Shown here: piece by piece, positions 51,507 to 60,217 of the stretch
Numbering within the stretch: position 1 is the first letter of the stretch
Layout: every line of letters begins with the position of its first letter
Origin: Sphingomonas sp. OV641
GTDB lineage: Bacteria; Pseudomonadota; Alphaproteobacteria; Sphingomonadales; Sphingomonadaceae
Direction: 5' to 3'
Length of the DNA: 64,000 bases
Assembly: GCF_900109205.1 (NCBI RefSeq)
Contig: NZ_FNZB01000004.1
Coordinates: forward strand, 1-64,000
Made by a program: the position numbers and the translations under genes
Notes under the pieces: generated by a model
What the model saw: the letters and a program-made list of their open reading frames with translations, nothing else
Databases searched by the model: none
What the model was told of the DNA's origin: nothing

Positions 51507-51551
51507 AGGCGGATGAGGCGGCGCTTCGGCGCTGCCCCGGTCGGCGACATG

Positions 51552-51586
51552 AAAGGGCGGTCGATCCACGCGATCGACCGCCCTTT
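51552..51586. terminator. Bidirectional intrinsic terminator
   Basis: AAAGGGCGGTCGATC, a five-base loop, and its perfect 15-bp complement GATCGACCGCCCTTT form a strong stem, with a T-run after it on the plus strand and an A-run before it that becomes a T-run on the minus strand. It sits between the RTX gene and the convergent ferritin-like gene and should end both transcripts. Confidence 0.9.
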
Positions 51587-51605
51587 TCACTGTGTCACGC
51601 GTCGA

Positions 51606-52631
51606 TCAGGACGGCAGGCCCACACGCAGGCTGGGATTGCCGTTGTTCGTGCCATTGGGGAAGAAGCCGCCGCCGTTCACATTGGCGCCCGTCGCGTTGA
51701 GGTACACGATATTGTGCACCTGCTGGCTGTTGCGGCTGTAGGCCACGCCATCGCCATCGGCGAGGACGATGTTCGAGGCACCGTTGCTGCCGGCGACCCC
51801 CTGGTCGGAGTCCCCGTTCTTGTCGAGCACGTCGCGCGCGTCGGAGATCCTGGTGGTGGCGGTCACCAGCGCCGCGGTCGACATGCCCTTGGCGTAGAGC
51901 ACCGTGCGCACCAGCCCCGCATGATAGGCCTCCGCCGCCAGGATGCCCGCCGCCGCCTCCAGATACACTTTGCTCGACAGCAGCGGCGCAGCGCCCTTGT
52001 AGGCGCTCACCCCCACGTCCTCGAACAGATAGGCGCCGAGCAGGAAGTTCTCGGGCGAGGAATAGGGATTGAACGTCTCGTTCGCCCCGACCACGCCGGC
52101 AGCACGCGCCGCCGCGGTAAAGGCGCCATTGGCGTCGCCCGAGATGTTGATGTTGGGCATCGCCACGGCGGCGGATCCGAGCGCGGTGCGCAGGAAGGCG
52201 ACATGCGCCGCCTCGTCGGCCGCGATCTCGCGCGCATAGGCACCGACCAGCGGATCGCCGGAAAAGTCCACCCTCGCGCCGCCGATGACGGTTCCGCCGG
52301 CAGCGCCGCTCCCGCTCGCCGTCTGCGCCGCCGCAAGGCCGGTGCCGTTGACGGCGAACAGATAGAATTGCGCCTCGAGATACTCCAGGTTCAGCGCGAG
52401 ATTGAGGATATCGGCGTCGGTCACCGGCGCCGCCGTTGGCGTGGGCGTTGGCGTCGGGGTGGGTGTCGGCGCGAAGATATTGTCGTCATCATCGTCGAAA
52501 CAGCCGGACAGCAAGGTGGCGCCAGTCAGCGCCAGCGTGCTGCCGCCCGCCACCTTGATGAAACGGCGCCGCGCCGCCCGCCGCGCGTCGGAAGCGGCGA
52601 GGATGTCGAGGGCCTTGCGATGGTCGATCAT
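51606..52631 (-). CDS. Ferritin-like Tat lipoprotein, 341 aa
   Basis: The N-terminus has a twin-arginine motif (RRFIKVAGG), a hydrophobic stretch and a lipobox LLSGC, then a run of Asp and a (Pro-Thr) linker (FAPTPTPTPTPTPTAAP). The body is a ferritin-like domain with potential di-metal ligands: LEYLEAQFYLFAV, ADEAAHVAFLR, EAYHAGLVR. It is probably a folded metalloprotein exported by Tat and tethered to a membrane. It is about two-thirds identical in the core to the next gene. The linker length may vary between strains. Confidence 0.85.
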   Translation of the reverse strand: MIDHRKALDILAASDARRAARRRFIKVAGGSTLALTGATLLSGCFDDDDDNIFAPTPTPTPTPTPTAAPVTDADILNLALNLEYLEAQFYLFAVNGTGLAAAQTASGSGAAGGTVIGGARVDFSGDPLVGAYAREIAADEAAHVAFLRTALGSAAVAMPNINISGDANGAFTAAARAAGVVGANETFNPYSSPENFLLGAYLFEDVGVSAYKGAAPLLSSKVYLEAAAGILAAEAYHAGLVRTVLYAKGMSTAALVTATTRISDARDVLDKNGDSDQGVAGSNGASNIVLADGDGVAYSRNSQQVHNIVYLNATGANVNGGGFFPNGTNNGNPSLRVGLPS

Positions 52632-52683
52632 GGTCTGTGTCCCGGAAAAAGCGTGAAAAAAGCCGATGGAAGCGCAGCCACGC

Positions 52684-53664
52684 TCATGCGGTGGACCGGA
52701 TGTTGCCGTTCACGCCATTGGGGAAGAAGCCGCCCATCGTGGCACTGGCGGCATTGAGATAGACGATGTTGAGCACCTGGCCCGTCGTTCGGCTGTAGGC
52801 GAGGCCATTGGCGTTGAGCGGCGCGATATTGGACGTCAGCGTCGCGCCGCTGCCCGACGGGGCGATGCCCTGATCCGCGTCAGGCGCAATGCCGCGCACG
52901 CGATCCTCGGCCGGGCTGCCGTCCAGCGTATCGCGGGCGGTGGAGATCTTCTCCGTCGCATCGACCAGGGCGCTGACGCCCTTGGCATAAAGCGTCGTGC
53001 GGACGATCGCCGCGTGATACGCCTCCACCGCCAGGATGCCGGCTGCCGCCTCAAGGAACGTCTTGTTCGAAATCAGCGGCGCGGCGCCCTTGTAGGCGGT
53101 GACGCCGACATCCTCGAAGATGAACGCGCCGAGCAGGAAGCTGTTGGGATCGGCATAGGGGTTGAACGTCTCCGTCGCGCCAACGACGCCCGCCGCGCGT
53201 GCGGCGGCGGTGAACGGCCCGGACGCGTCGCCGGAAATGTTGATGTTGGGCATGGCCACCGCCGCGCTGCCCAGCGCGGTGCGCAGGAACTTGACGTGCG
53301 CTTCCTCGTCCGCGGCGATCTCGCGGGCATAGGCACCCACCAGCGGGTCACCGGAAAAGTCGACCCGCGCTCCGCCGGTCACGGTGCCGCCAGCAGCACC
53401 CGAGGGTGCGCCCGTCAGGCTTGCCGAAAGCCCGGCGCCGTTCACGGCATAAAGGTAGAATTGTGCCTCGAGATATTCGAGGTTCAGCGCGAAGTTGAGC
53501 ACGTCCGCATCGGTGAGCGCCTGCGCCTTCGCCGGATCGGCATAGACGAATGCCCCGCCGACCGCCGCGGCGCCGAGTGCCGCCGTGAAGAACGCGCGTC
53601 GATCACGCCGCCGATCGGCGCGCTCCTCGAACGCCTCGATCAGTTGGTCCTGTTGCGTCGTCAC
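52684..53664 (-). CDS. Ferritin-like Tat-exported protein, 326 aa
   Basis: A paralogue of the preceding lipoprotein, first of the pair in transcription order. It has a Tat-like leader (RRDRRAFFTAALGAAAVGG, cleaved near PAKAQA) without a lipobox, then the ferritin-like core (LEYLEAQFYLYAVNG, ADEEAHVKFLR, EAYHAAIVR) and the same DPLVGAYAREIAADE block. A GTG start (53664) follows GGGAGGTGCCAA; the frame upstream lacks a site. A soluble exported metal protein is inferred. The pair faces an ECF sigma/anti-sigma/RTX set, so control by that sigma factor is likely. Confidence 0.85.
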   Translation of the reverse strand: MTTQQDQLIEAFEERADRRRDRRAFFTAALGAAAVGGAFVYADPAKAQALTDADVLNFALNLEYLEAQFYLYAVNGAGLSASLTGAPSGAAGGTVTGGARVDFSGDPLVGAYAREIAADEEAHVKFLRTALGSAAVAMPNINISGDASGPFTAAARAAGVVGATETFNPYADPNSFLLGAFIFEDVGVTAYKGAAPLISNKTFLEAAAGILAVEAYHAAIVRTTLYAKGVSALVDATEKISTARDTLDGSPAEDRVRGIAPDADQGIAPSGSGATLTSNIAPLNANGLAYSRTTGQVLNIVYLNAASATMGGFFPNGVNGNIRSTA

Positions 53665-53914
53665 TTGGCACCTCCCGTAAGCCCGCAAGGGGTTGGGATT
53701 GCTTTTCGTCGTGCGGGCTGTGGAGAGGTACGGCCGCCGGGTGATGGCGGATGCAGGCGGGCAGGCAAATTTGTTGTTTGCCGTCTCTCACCCGGGAAGC
53801 GCTCGACGCGCGCCGTTAAGGCAAGGTCGCGGATCCCCAGCCGTGATCGGGGCGCTGCCACCCCGGCCATCCGATGCTCGCCGGCTGGCTGGCGCCGTGG
53901 TCAGACCGCCGTGG

Positions 53915-54415
53915 TTAGACCAGCGTTGGACGGGAGCGGATCGCGTTGAGCACCGGCGGGTCGACGCGATAGACCGCCAGCCGCCGGCCGCCCCGGTTGC
54001 AATGATCGGTGATCCGGCCGGCATAGTGGCGGCGCACCAGCCCCGCGCGGACCAGATCGGATACCGCGCGGCTCACATTGGCCTTGCCGATCGCCAATGC
54101 CTCTTCCGCCAGCGCCGCCTCCACCCGGTCGGGATCGCTGCTGCCGAGCCGTGCCGCCACCTTGGCGCGAAGCCCGGCGCGCCGCCGGTCCCGTGCGGCC
54201 AGCGGCAGCAGCTGGCGCGCCAGCCAGTCACGCAGCGACACCCGCTCCGCCCCGGCCGCCCCGGACACCTGCACCCACGGCCCCGCCTCACCATCCGCCC
54301 GCGCCGCCTCGGCAATCAGGCCGAGCACGAGAAAGGCATAACGCGGGCGGCTGGACGCAGCCGCGAGCGCGGCGAGGATCGAGCCGAGATCGGGACGGGG
54401 GGTGGCCACAGTCAT
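53915..54415 (-). CDS. Winged-helix regulator-like protein, 166 aa
   Basis: The second half has a winged-helix signature: IGKANVSRAVSDLVRAGLVR followed by RHYAGRITDHCNRGG. The first part is helical and Ala/Arg-rich (ARQLLPLAARDRRRAGLRAK). I do not recognise the family. It is probably a DNA-binding regulator, since the gene-free stretch upstream carries three copies of an 11-bp motif (54489, 54511, 54917). The 250 bases downstream of it contain an inverted repeat GGCAAA-N7-TTTGCC at 53764-53782, which could lie in the promoter of the ferritin-like pair. Confidence 0.65.
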   Translation of the reverse strand: MTVATPRPDLGSILAALAAASSRPRYAFLVLGLIAEAARADGEAGPWVQVSGAAGAERVSLRDWLARQLLPLAARDRRRAGLRAKVAARLGSSDPDRVEAALAEEALAIGKANVSRAVSDLVRAGLVRRHYAGRITDHCNRGGRRLAVYRVDPPVLNAIRSRPTLV

Positions 54416-55068
54416 GTTGGAGAATCAAGCACATGCGGAACGCAACGTGAATCCCCTTCGTGCATGCCGAAGCGACTTTGTCGTCCATGACACTTTGCCA
54501 CGCGCCCGCCGGCAGAGTGTCACGAATGACGCTTCACCGCGGCGGGGCGGCGCTGGAGTGGTCGCACCGATCCGGGCCGCTGGCGGGAATGGAGCTGACG
54601 GCAGGGAAGGATAGCGATGCGACGGCCGCGGCTGACGAGCCCCCCTTCCCCGCCTCCTGGCCGCCTACGCAGCCCCGCAAAGATGGATTACGCTGGCGGG
54701 ATGATGGCTTGAAGCGCCCTCGCACACCTGAACCCCTCCCCATCCGTACAAAGCCTGTCGCGCCATGGGCCGGATCCCACTGGTCCGGCGCAGCTCATCA
54801 CAGACGTCAACCAGCTAAGCATGAACGGATCAAAAAGGTCGAAGGCCGCGCCGATGAACGGTTTCGTGACAGGCTTACACGCGCAGCCTAGCGGCACCGG
54901 CAAACGCGCGCCTCAAGGCAAAGTGTCAGCCATTCCTCTTTCTGGACCAAGGCCCTGCCCCCCTCACATCTTGCAGCTTGGCAGGTTCATGGTCCTGCGA
55001 CATGCTTCGGGAACAAGGGGCGCACGGAACACTGGCAATTAGCCGGTACAACAGGGGGCAATGCCATC
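54416..55068. other. Gene-free interval with repeated 11-bp motif
   Basis: These 653 bases hold no convincing gene; possible frames are short and poorly supported. They contain GACACTTTGCC at 54489-54499 facing GGCAGAGTGTC at 54511-54521 (10 of 11 positions complementary, an 11-base loop) and GGCAAAGTGTC at 54917-54927. The last 12 bases before the RTX gene contain its ribosome site (AGGGGGC). Confidence 0.6.
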
Positions 55069-56289
55069 ATGGCTGAATATTACGGCGACGATTCCGACAA
55101 CAACTCCTTCGGTACGAGCGGCGACGACATTGCTTATGGCTATGGCGGAAACGATTATCTGCGCGGTGCGGCCGGCGATGACATCCTTTACGGTGGCGCC
55201 GGCGACGACATTCTGCGCGGTGGCGAGGGTATCGACCGGCTGTACGGCGGATCGGGCTTCGATCGAGTGAGCTTCGCTGATGCGGGAACACAGGGCGTGA
55301 TCGTCGACCTGCGGCGGCAGCTCATCATCAACGACGGTTTCGGCAATCGCGAAAAGATCGTCTCGATCGAAGCGCTCGGCGCCAGCACCCGCTTCCGCGA
55401 CATCTTCCATGGCGATGATGGCAAAAACATGCTCCTGGGCAATCAAGGCGATCGCCTGTTCGGCCACGGCGGCAATGATCAAATTCAGATCGACGGGATC
55501 GTCGACACGGTGGTGGATGGCGGCGAAGGGCGCGACCTCCTCGCGCTTCTCGGCGACCAGACCGTCTTCTCGACCGACGGCAGCCAGGAACAGCTCGCGG
55601 CAACGTCGCGCGTCGTGGTCGACCTGTCGCGTGGGCTGATCGCGGACGATGGCTTTGGCGGCACCGGGCGCATCCGCGGCATCGAGGATTTCAGTTTCTA
55701 CGCCCTGACCGGCGGGCGCGTGACCGGATCGGACACGGCGAACCGGCTCGAAGGCGGCAATGGCGATGATCGCCTGATGGGGCTCGGCGGCGGCGACGAA
55801 CTCGTTGGCGGCGGCGGCAGCGATCAGCTGTTCGGCGACAATGGCAATGACGTGCTGATCGGCGGCCTGGGCAAGGATCAGCTGACCGGCGGTCAAGGTG
55901 CCGACATCTTTGTCTTTGCGGGCTTTTCCTTTGTCGGCTTTCACATCGACGAGCAGGGGCAGCAGTTCGAGGAATATTTCCTCCCGGGCGACAGCGGCGC
56001 GTCTCAGAAAGACGCCGACCGGATCATGGATTTCAGCAGCAGGCAGGGAGATATCATCGACCTGTCCGCGGTCGACGCAGTGGCGAACCTGGACAGCGCC
56101 AACCTGCCCGACGATGCCTTCACCTGGCTGGGCACCGGCGCCTTTACCGGCGCGGGCGGCGAGGCGCGCTACCAGATCCGCAACGGCAACACCTTCGTGC
56201 TGCTCGACATTGGTGGTGATCGGGGCGGCGAAATGGTGATCCGGCTGGACGGCGAGCATGTGCTGACCGCGTCGGATTTCATCCTCTGA
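55069..56289 (+). CDS. RTX-type calcium-binding protein, 406 aa
   Basis: At the N-terminus lie many GGxGxDxLx repeats (YGGNDYLRGAAGDDILYGG, AGDDILRGGEGIDRLYGGSG), a non-repeat middle with strands (VIVDLRRQLIINDGFGNREK and a parallel VVVDLSRGLIADDGFGGTGR, apparently duplicated), then further repeats (EGGNGDDRLMGLGGGDELVG) and a C-terminal domain ending DASDFIL-like LTASDFIL, as in type I secreted RTX proteins. AGGGGGC stands upstream of ATG. It is likely exported and calcium-binding. Its role is unknown; it resembles the RTX protein at 50139 only in its repeats and tail. Confidence 0.87.
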   Translation: MAEYYGDDSDNNSFGTSGDDIAYGYGGNDYLRGAAGDDILYGGAGDDILRGGEGIDRLYGGSGFDRVSFADAGTQGVIVDLRRQLIINDGFGNREKIVSIEALGASTRFRDIFHGDDGKNMLLGNQGDRLFGHGGNDQIQIDGIVDTVVDGGEGRDLLALLGDQTVFSTDGSQEQLAATSRVVVDLSRGLIADDGFGGTGRIRGIEDFSFYALTGGRVTGSDTANRLEGGNGDDRLMGLGGGDELVGGGGSDQLFGDNGNDVLIGGLGKDQLTGGQGADIFVFAGFSFVGFHIDEQGQQFEEYFLPGDSGASQKDADRIMDFSSRQGDIIDLSAVDAVANLDSANLPDDAFTWLGTGAFTGAGGEARYQIRNGNTFVLLDIGGDRGGEMVIRLDGEHVLTASDFIL

Positions 56290-56299
56290 CCGGACGGGG

Positions 56300-56323
56300 A
56301 GCGTCGCCGTCGTTGGCGGCGCT
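56300..56323 (+). terminator. Hairpin after RTX gene
   Basis: AGCGTCGCC-GTCGTT-GGCGGCGCT gives a 9-bp stem with one G-T pair shortly after the stop. The following TCCTCTGCTCCTGCTG is pyrimidine-rich but not a T-run. Confidence 0.45.
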
Positions 56324-56436
56324 TCCTCTGCTCCTGCTGTCGTTCAAGGCCCTAAGGTGCAGCGAGCTTGGCCGTCTTCCGGACAAGGCGGGACTGCTGC
56401 AATCCTTGCTTCGTCAGGTCGGGCGATGTGCGGCGA

Positions 56437-56862
56437 TCAGCCCGGCGGGGTCAGGCGTTTGGCCATGATCACACGCGGTTCCTCGGCATAGCCAAGCCGG
56501 TCGTAGAAGCGTGCGACGGCGGTGTTGGTGGGGCGGATCATCAGCTGCACCTTGGGCACGCCGCGTACCCGCAGCCACGCTTCCGCCGCCGCCACCAGCG
56601 CGCGGCCGATCCCCTGCCCCTGCCGCCCGGGCGCGGCGGCGAGGTAGTAAAGCCAGCCGCGATGCCCGTCATGCCCCACCATCACGCTGCCGATGATGCC
56701 GCCCTCTCCCTCCGCGACCAGCACGGCAGAGGCGGGACCGGCCAGCGCGAAGCGGAAGTCCGCCGCGGGATCATTGTGGCTCACCACCAGCCCGCAGGCA
56801 TGCCAAAGCGCGATGATATCGGCCTGATCGGCGTCGACGGCGGCCCGGATCGGGATGGTCAT
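56437..56862 (-). CDS. GNAT family acetyltransferase, YpeA-like, 141 aa
   Basis: The protein matches the GNAT fold: RAAVDADQADIIALWHACGL, ADFRFALAGPASAVLVAEGE, SVMVGHDGHRGWLYYLAAAP, the acetyl-CoA loop GRQGQGIGRALVAAAE and NTAVARFYDRLGY. The order and length are those of the YpeA acetyltransferases of enteric and other bacteria. The substrate is unknown. The gene stands alone, downstream of the convergent RTX gene. Confidence 0.87.
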   Translation of the reverse strand: MTIPIRAAVDADQADIIALWHACGLVVSHNDPAADFRFALAGPASAVLVAEGEGGIIGSVMVGHDGHRGWLYYLAAAPGRQGQGIGRALVAAAEAWLRVRGVPKVQLMIRPTNTAVARFYDRLGYAEEPRVIMAKRLTPPG

Positions 56863-57090
56863 GGCCAGCAGCTAGGCGCGGATCCGCATGTTGTTAAGCA
56901 CCCGCATGATCCGCCAGGCACTCCGGCGGTACCTGCCGTGTCCCGATCGCGCTCCGACCCCCGCCAGCGCCTTCACACCGACGCGCCCTGCCTGGATAAG
57001 AAGCTCGGGTGAAGCGCCGGATCGACGGTGAGCCCCCTCACCGTTCGTACCGAGCTTGTCGAGCTACGTGCCCAGCCCCCGCCCCTTCGC

Positions 57091-58257
57091 TCAGCAGGCC
57101 GGCGCGAGCGCCAGCGGCATGTCCAGTTCGATGCGATTGCGCCCGCGCTCCTTGGCCAGATAGAGCGCGCGATCGGCGGAGGAGAGCATGTCGCCCAGCG
57201 TCGTGCCGCCCCCGCCGAACGCCGCCACGCCGATGCTGACGGTCGCCTCCACCCCGGCGGAGCGCGGGTCGCGCGGCACCGCCTCGGCGAAGCGCGCGGC
57301 CAGCACGCGGCCGATGTCGCGCGCATGGGTCCGCTCATAGCCGGGCAGCAGCGCCACGAACTCCTCGCCGCCGATCCGCGCCAGCGCCGCCTCGGGCCCC
57401 AGCGTGTGGCGCGCGATGCGGGCGAACGCTTTCAGGATCTCGTCCCCCATCGCATGGCCGTGGCGGTCGTTGATCGATTTGAAGTGATCGAGATCGAACG
57501 CGAGCAGCGCCACCGGCTCGTCCGCGGCGCGCTGGCGCAGCAGCCGCTCGCCCTGTTCGAAGAACCATTGCCGGTTGCCCAGGCCCGTCAGGAAATCGCG
57601 GCGCGAGGATTCCAGCAGCTGCGCGTGCGATTCCTCGCGAACCACCGCCAGCAGCGCCATTGGCATGCCGACCGAATAAAGCACGCCTTCATACATAGTC
57701 AGCTTCGCCACGCCGGCGATCACCGCCGGGCCAAGCCACGCCTCAAGCAAGGGAAGGACGAAGAGCCGCCCGGCGTAGAACAGGGTGTGCATCGCCAGCA
57801 GCGCCACGACGAGCGGGTGCGAGCGCAGCGCGCGGAGCGGGCGGCAGCGGATCATTTCCCACGCCGTCAGCCCCACCGCGACGACGATCGGGATCCCGCC
57901 GATATAGCTCCACAGGTCCGCTTCCCAGCGGCTGCCCCCCGCCATCCAGGCCAGCGCCAACGCGACCAGCATGGCCACCGACAGCCCGGCATAGCGCCGG
58001 CCGTTGATCGCCGCGACGCCGTTCAGCACCAGCAGATAGCCGCTGACAAAGGTGAGATTACCTAGCGCCGAGCCAAGCACGCCCTGGCGGATGATGGCGA
58101 TCACGCAGCCGGCGGCAAGCATGGCATAGCCAGCGGCGAACAGCTGCAGCTCGCGCCGCCGCTGCGGACGAGCCTGACCCTCCCACAGCGTCAGCGCCAC
58201 GCTGAGGATCAGCGTGCCGATGGCGAGGACATAGAGGGTGAAGAGGTCAAAACGCAT
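57091..58257 (-). CDS. Diguanylate cyclase, membrane-bound, 388 aa
   Basis: About six N-terminal hydrophobic helices (a likely membrane sensor region) precede a GGDEF domain with FDLDHFKSINDRHGHAMGDE, ARIGGEEF (active site near residue 296) and a C-terminal ADRALYLAKERGRNRI. The active motif is GGEEF, so it should make cyclic di-GMP from GTP. The usual inhibitory RxxD motif five residues before it is not seen, so product inhibition may be weak. No EAL domain is present. Confidence 0.92.
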   Translation of the reverse strand: MRFDLFTLYVLAIGTLILSVALTLWEGQARPQRRRELQLFAAGYAMLAAGCVIAIIRQGVLGSALGNLTFVSGYLLVLNGVAAINGRRYAGLSVAMLVALALAWMAGGSRWEADLWSYIGGIPIVVAVGLTAWEMIRCRPLRALRSHPLVVALLAMHTLFYAGRLFVLPLLEAWLGPAVIAGVAKLTMYEGVLYSVGMPMALLAVVREESHAQLLESSRRDFLTGLGNRQWFFEQGERLLRQRAADEPVALLAFDLDHFKSINDRHGHAMGDEILKAFARIARHTLGPEAALARIGGEEFVALLPGYERTHARDIGRVLAARFAEAVPRDPRSAGVEATVSIGVAAFGGGGTTLGDMLSSADRALYLAKERGRNRIELDMPLALAPAC

Positions 58258-58755
58258 TGCGACGCCAAAGTTTCCAATGCCGCCATTTAGGTGCGATTTC
58301 GAAAGAACTCCTTAATCAGCGGGGATGGTAGCCGACCGCCACCCTGCTCTCCCCCTCCCCAGCTGGCCCCGTTCGCGGGACGCTCGCCCTCTCGGAAAGC
58401 TCGATGGCGCCCGCCTCCGCTCGGACGGGCGCCCGGCAGCGTTCGCCCGTCCAGATCCCGCGCGACATCGCCTGCGATCGCGGCATCACCGGCCGCATGA
58501 GCTTCTGACATAACCTCCCAGTCTGGAGCCTTGGCGCCCACCCATAGCCGTCATCCCCGCGAGGGCAGGGATCATGGTTCCGCAAAGCCGCCGCCCGTGA
58601 ATATGCGCCCGCGTGCTGCGATCCCACCGCAGGGATCCGGCGCGCCTGCCGCGCTGGCCTTTCGCCACGCGCATCGCTATGGCGCGCGCCGCAGCCGCCT
58701 CTTTCGGGTTTCCGGCCGCTGCCTCCCCCTCAGAGCCCGCGCAAGGAGAACGCTT
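58258..58755. other. Gene-free interval with a repeat remnant
   Basis: About 500 bases between divergent genes. A GTCATCCCCGCGAGGGCAGG hairpin element lies at about 58547-58580, related to the intergenic repeats elsewhere in the window. The rest shows no start with a ribosome site or recognisable protein; the SMR gene's AAGGAG site is at its end. Confidence 0.5.
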
Positions 58756-59076
58756 TTGGCGTGGGTCATCCTCGGCTGTGCCGTTGTAACCGAGATCATC
58801 TGGGCATTGAGCCTGAAATGGGCGGCCGTGCAGGGCGGCTGGCAGGCATCGATCGTGCCGATCACGCTCAGTTTCGTGAACATGGGGCTGCTCGCGCTGG
58901 CGATGCGCGGCCTCTCCGCCGGCACGGCTTATGCCGTCTGGACCGGGCTTGGCGCGGTGGGCGTCACCATCTTTGGCGTGATGCTGTTCGGCGAACGGCT
59001 GAGCGCGGTGCAGATCGGCTTTCTCGCGCTGATCATCATCGGCGTGGTCGGCACCAAGCTGTTCGCGCCGCAATAA
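58756..59076 (+). CDS. Small multidrug resistance (SMR) family transporter, 106 aa
   Basis: Four membrane helices in 106 residues, starting AWVILGCAVVTEIIWALSLK with the essential membrane Glu, and GLSAGTAYAVWTGLGAVG then MLFGERLSAVQIG, define an SMR/SugE-type efflux protein for cationic compounds or guanidinium. The start is a TTG codon, seven bases after AAGGAG; no ATG gives the correct first helix. SugE versus EmrE subtypes cannot be separated by eye. Confidence 0.87.
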   Translation: MAWVILGCAVVTEIIWALSLKWAAVQGGWQASIVPITLSFVNMGLLALAMRGLSAGTAYAVWTGLGAVGVTIFGVMLFGERLSAVQIGFLALIIIGVVGTKLFAPQ

Positions 59077-59421
59077 GGGCGCGGCGCTGCCGGCGTGCGG
59101 CGGGCCGGCGCGGCGGGATGGGTAAAGGGTCGCGGCTGGCGAAGCGAATGTCGTCCGCTCGCCACTTCATTGCCCCTATAAAAGTTCGTCCTGAGCTTAC
59201 CGAAGGATGTGCCCCGATTGGCATCACCCGAAGCACGCCGCTTCGCCCATCGCCGTGCGTCATTCTAGGATTTGATCCAGGCCCCTGGAAACACCTCCCC
59301 GGCGAAGGCCGGGGGCCAGCTGGGAAAGCGTTGGCAAAAGCTGGTGTGCCTGCCAGCTTGGTCGCGCAACTGGGCCCCGGCCTTTCGCCGGGGAAGCGGA
59401 TCAATCTGGCTGGATCAGGTC
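59077..59421. repeat. Intergenic repeats between SMR and hemerythrin-like genes
   Basis: A copy of the dispersed element AAGTTCGTCCTGAGCTTACC lies at about 59180-59205. At 59293-59395 there are two inverted modules, CCCCGGCGAAGGCCGGGGGCC and GGGCCCCGGCCTTTCGCCGG, in opposite orientation. No gene is supported. Confidence 0.65.
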
Positions 59422-60087
59422 CTAGCCCGCGGATTCGCGCAATCGGATCAGCCCGCTGAGGAAACAGACGGGGTAGATCACCTTTTCCTCCAGCCGCATG
59501 CGCTCGGCGGCGCGGGCGAGGATGAAGTGGGTTGCGACGGCGAAGTCGAACCAGTTGTTCTCGATCCTGTCCCGATCCCATTGGTGGAGATAGCTGTCCC
59601 AATCGGTCTCCATCTCCCCCACCAGGCTCGTCAGGCTTCTCTCCAGGGTGAGATCCGCATCCACGCCCCGCGCCAGCAGGGGGCCGTAGACACAGCGGCG
59701 TTCGGTGGCGCGATGCGCCTCGATGAGCAGATCGAAATCGTTGAGCTGCCGCTCCGCCTCCGCGGCATTGGGTGGGCCTTCGACCAGCGCGAGCAACGCC
59801 TTTCGCCGGGCATCGAGCGCGGCATGATCGCTCAACAGGTGTTCCACGCTGGTCGGTGCGTGAAGGGTGACGACATTGCCGCCGGAGACGGAACGTAGCC
59901 GAACCGGGATCGGCAACGCCCGGACGATATCCTCCAGCCGCGCGAGCGTACCCGATGGGCCGGGTTCCGCGATCATCGCGATCCGCGCTTCCTCCAGCTT
60001 GATGCTCACGAGATTGAGCTGACGCTCGTCCGCCAGGCCCAGTGCCTGCTCGATTAATTTGGTAAGCTCGTCGCGGTCGTTATCCAC
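59422..60087 (-). CDS. Hemerythrin-like domain protein, 221 aa
   Basis: After a short N-terminal domain (LIEQALGLADERQLNLVSIK), a four-helix hemerythrin-like bundle is suggested by HLLSDHAALDARRKALL, LLIEAHRATERRCVY and HFILARAAERMRLEEKVIYP, which supply His, Glu and Tyr ligands in the HHE order. Such proteins bind di-iron and sense oxygen or nitric oxide; not all ligands are confirmed here, since the third helix is weak. It sits alone and is lightly spaced from neighbours. Confidence 0.65.
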   Translation of the reverse strand: MDNDRDELTKLIEQALGLADERQLNLVSIKLEEARIAMIAEPGPSGTLARLEDIVRALPIPVRLRSVSGGNVVTLHAPTSVEHLLSDHAALDARRKALLALVEGPPNAAEAERQLNDFDLLIEAHRATERRCVYGPLLARGVDADLTLERSLTSLVGEMETDWDSYLHQWDRDRIENNWFDFAVATHFILARAAERMRLEEKVIYPVCFLSGLIRLRESAG

Positions 60088-60217
60088 GTTCCCACTCCTG
60101 CGACTCCGGCGCTTCCTACATCGAAACGCCGATCATCAATTGATCAGATAATGACCTTCGCATCAACATAGCTGCTGCTGTAAAAAACGCGATTCTCAAT
60201 GGCTTGGCGATCGCCGG

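Noticed and set aside
54460..54891. 143-codon frame in the gap before the second RTX gene
   Set aside because: Its start lacks a ribosome site and the product has no domain-like pattern; nearby frames on the other strand are equally poor.
58287..58627. Short frames between the diguanylate cyclase and SMR genes
   Set aside because: They overlap a dispersed repeat and one another on both strands without start signals.
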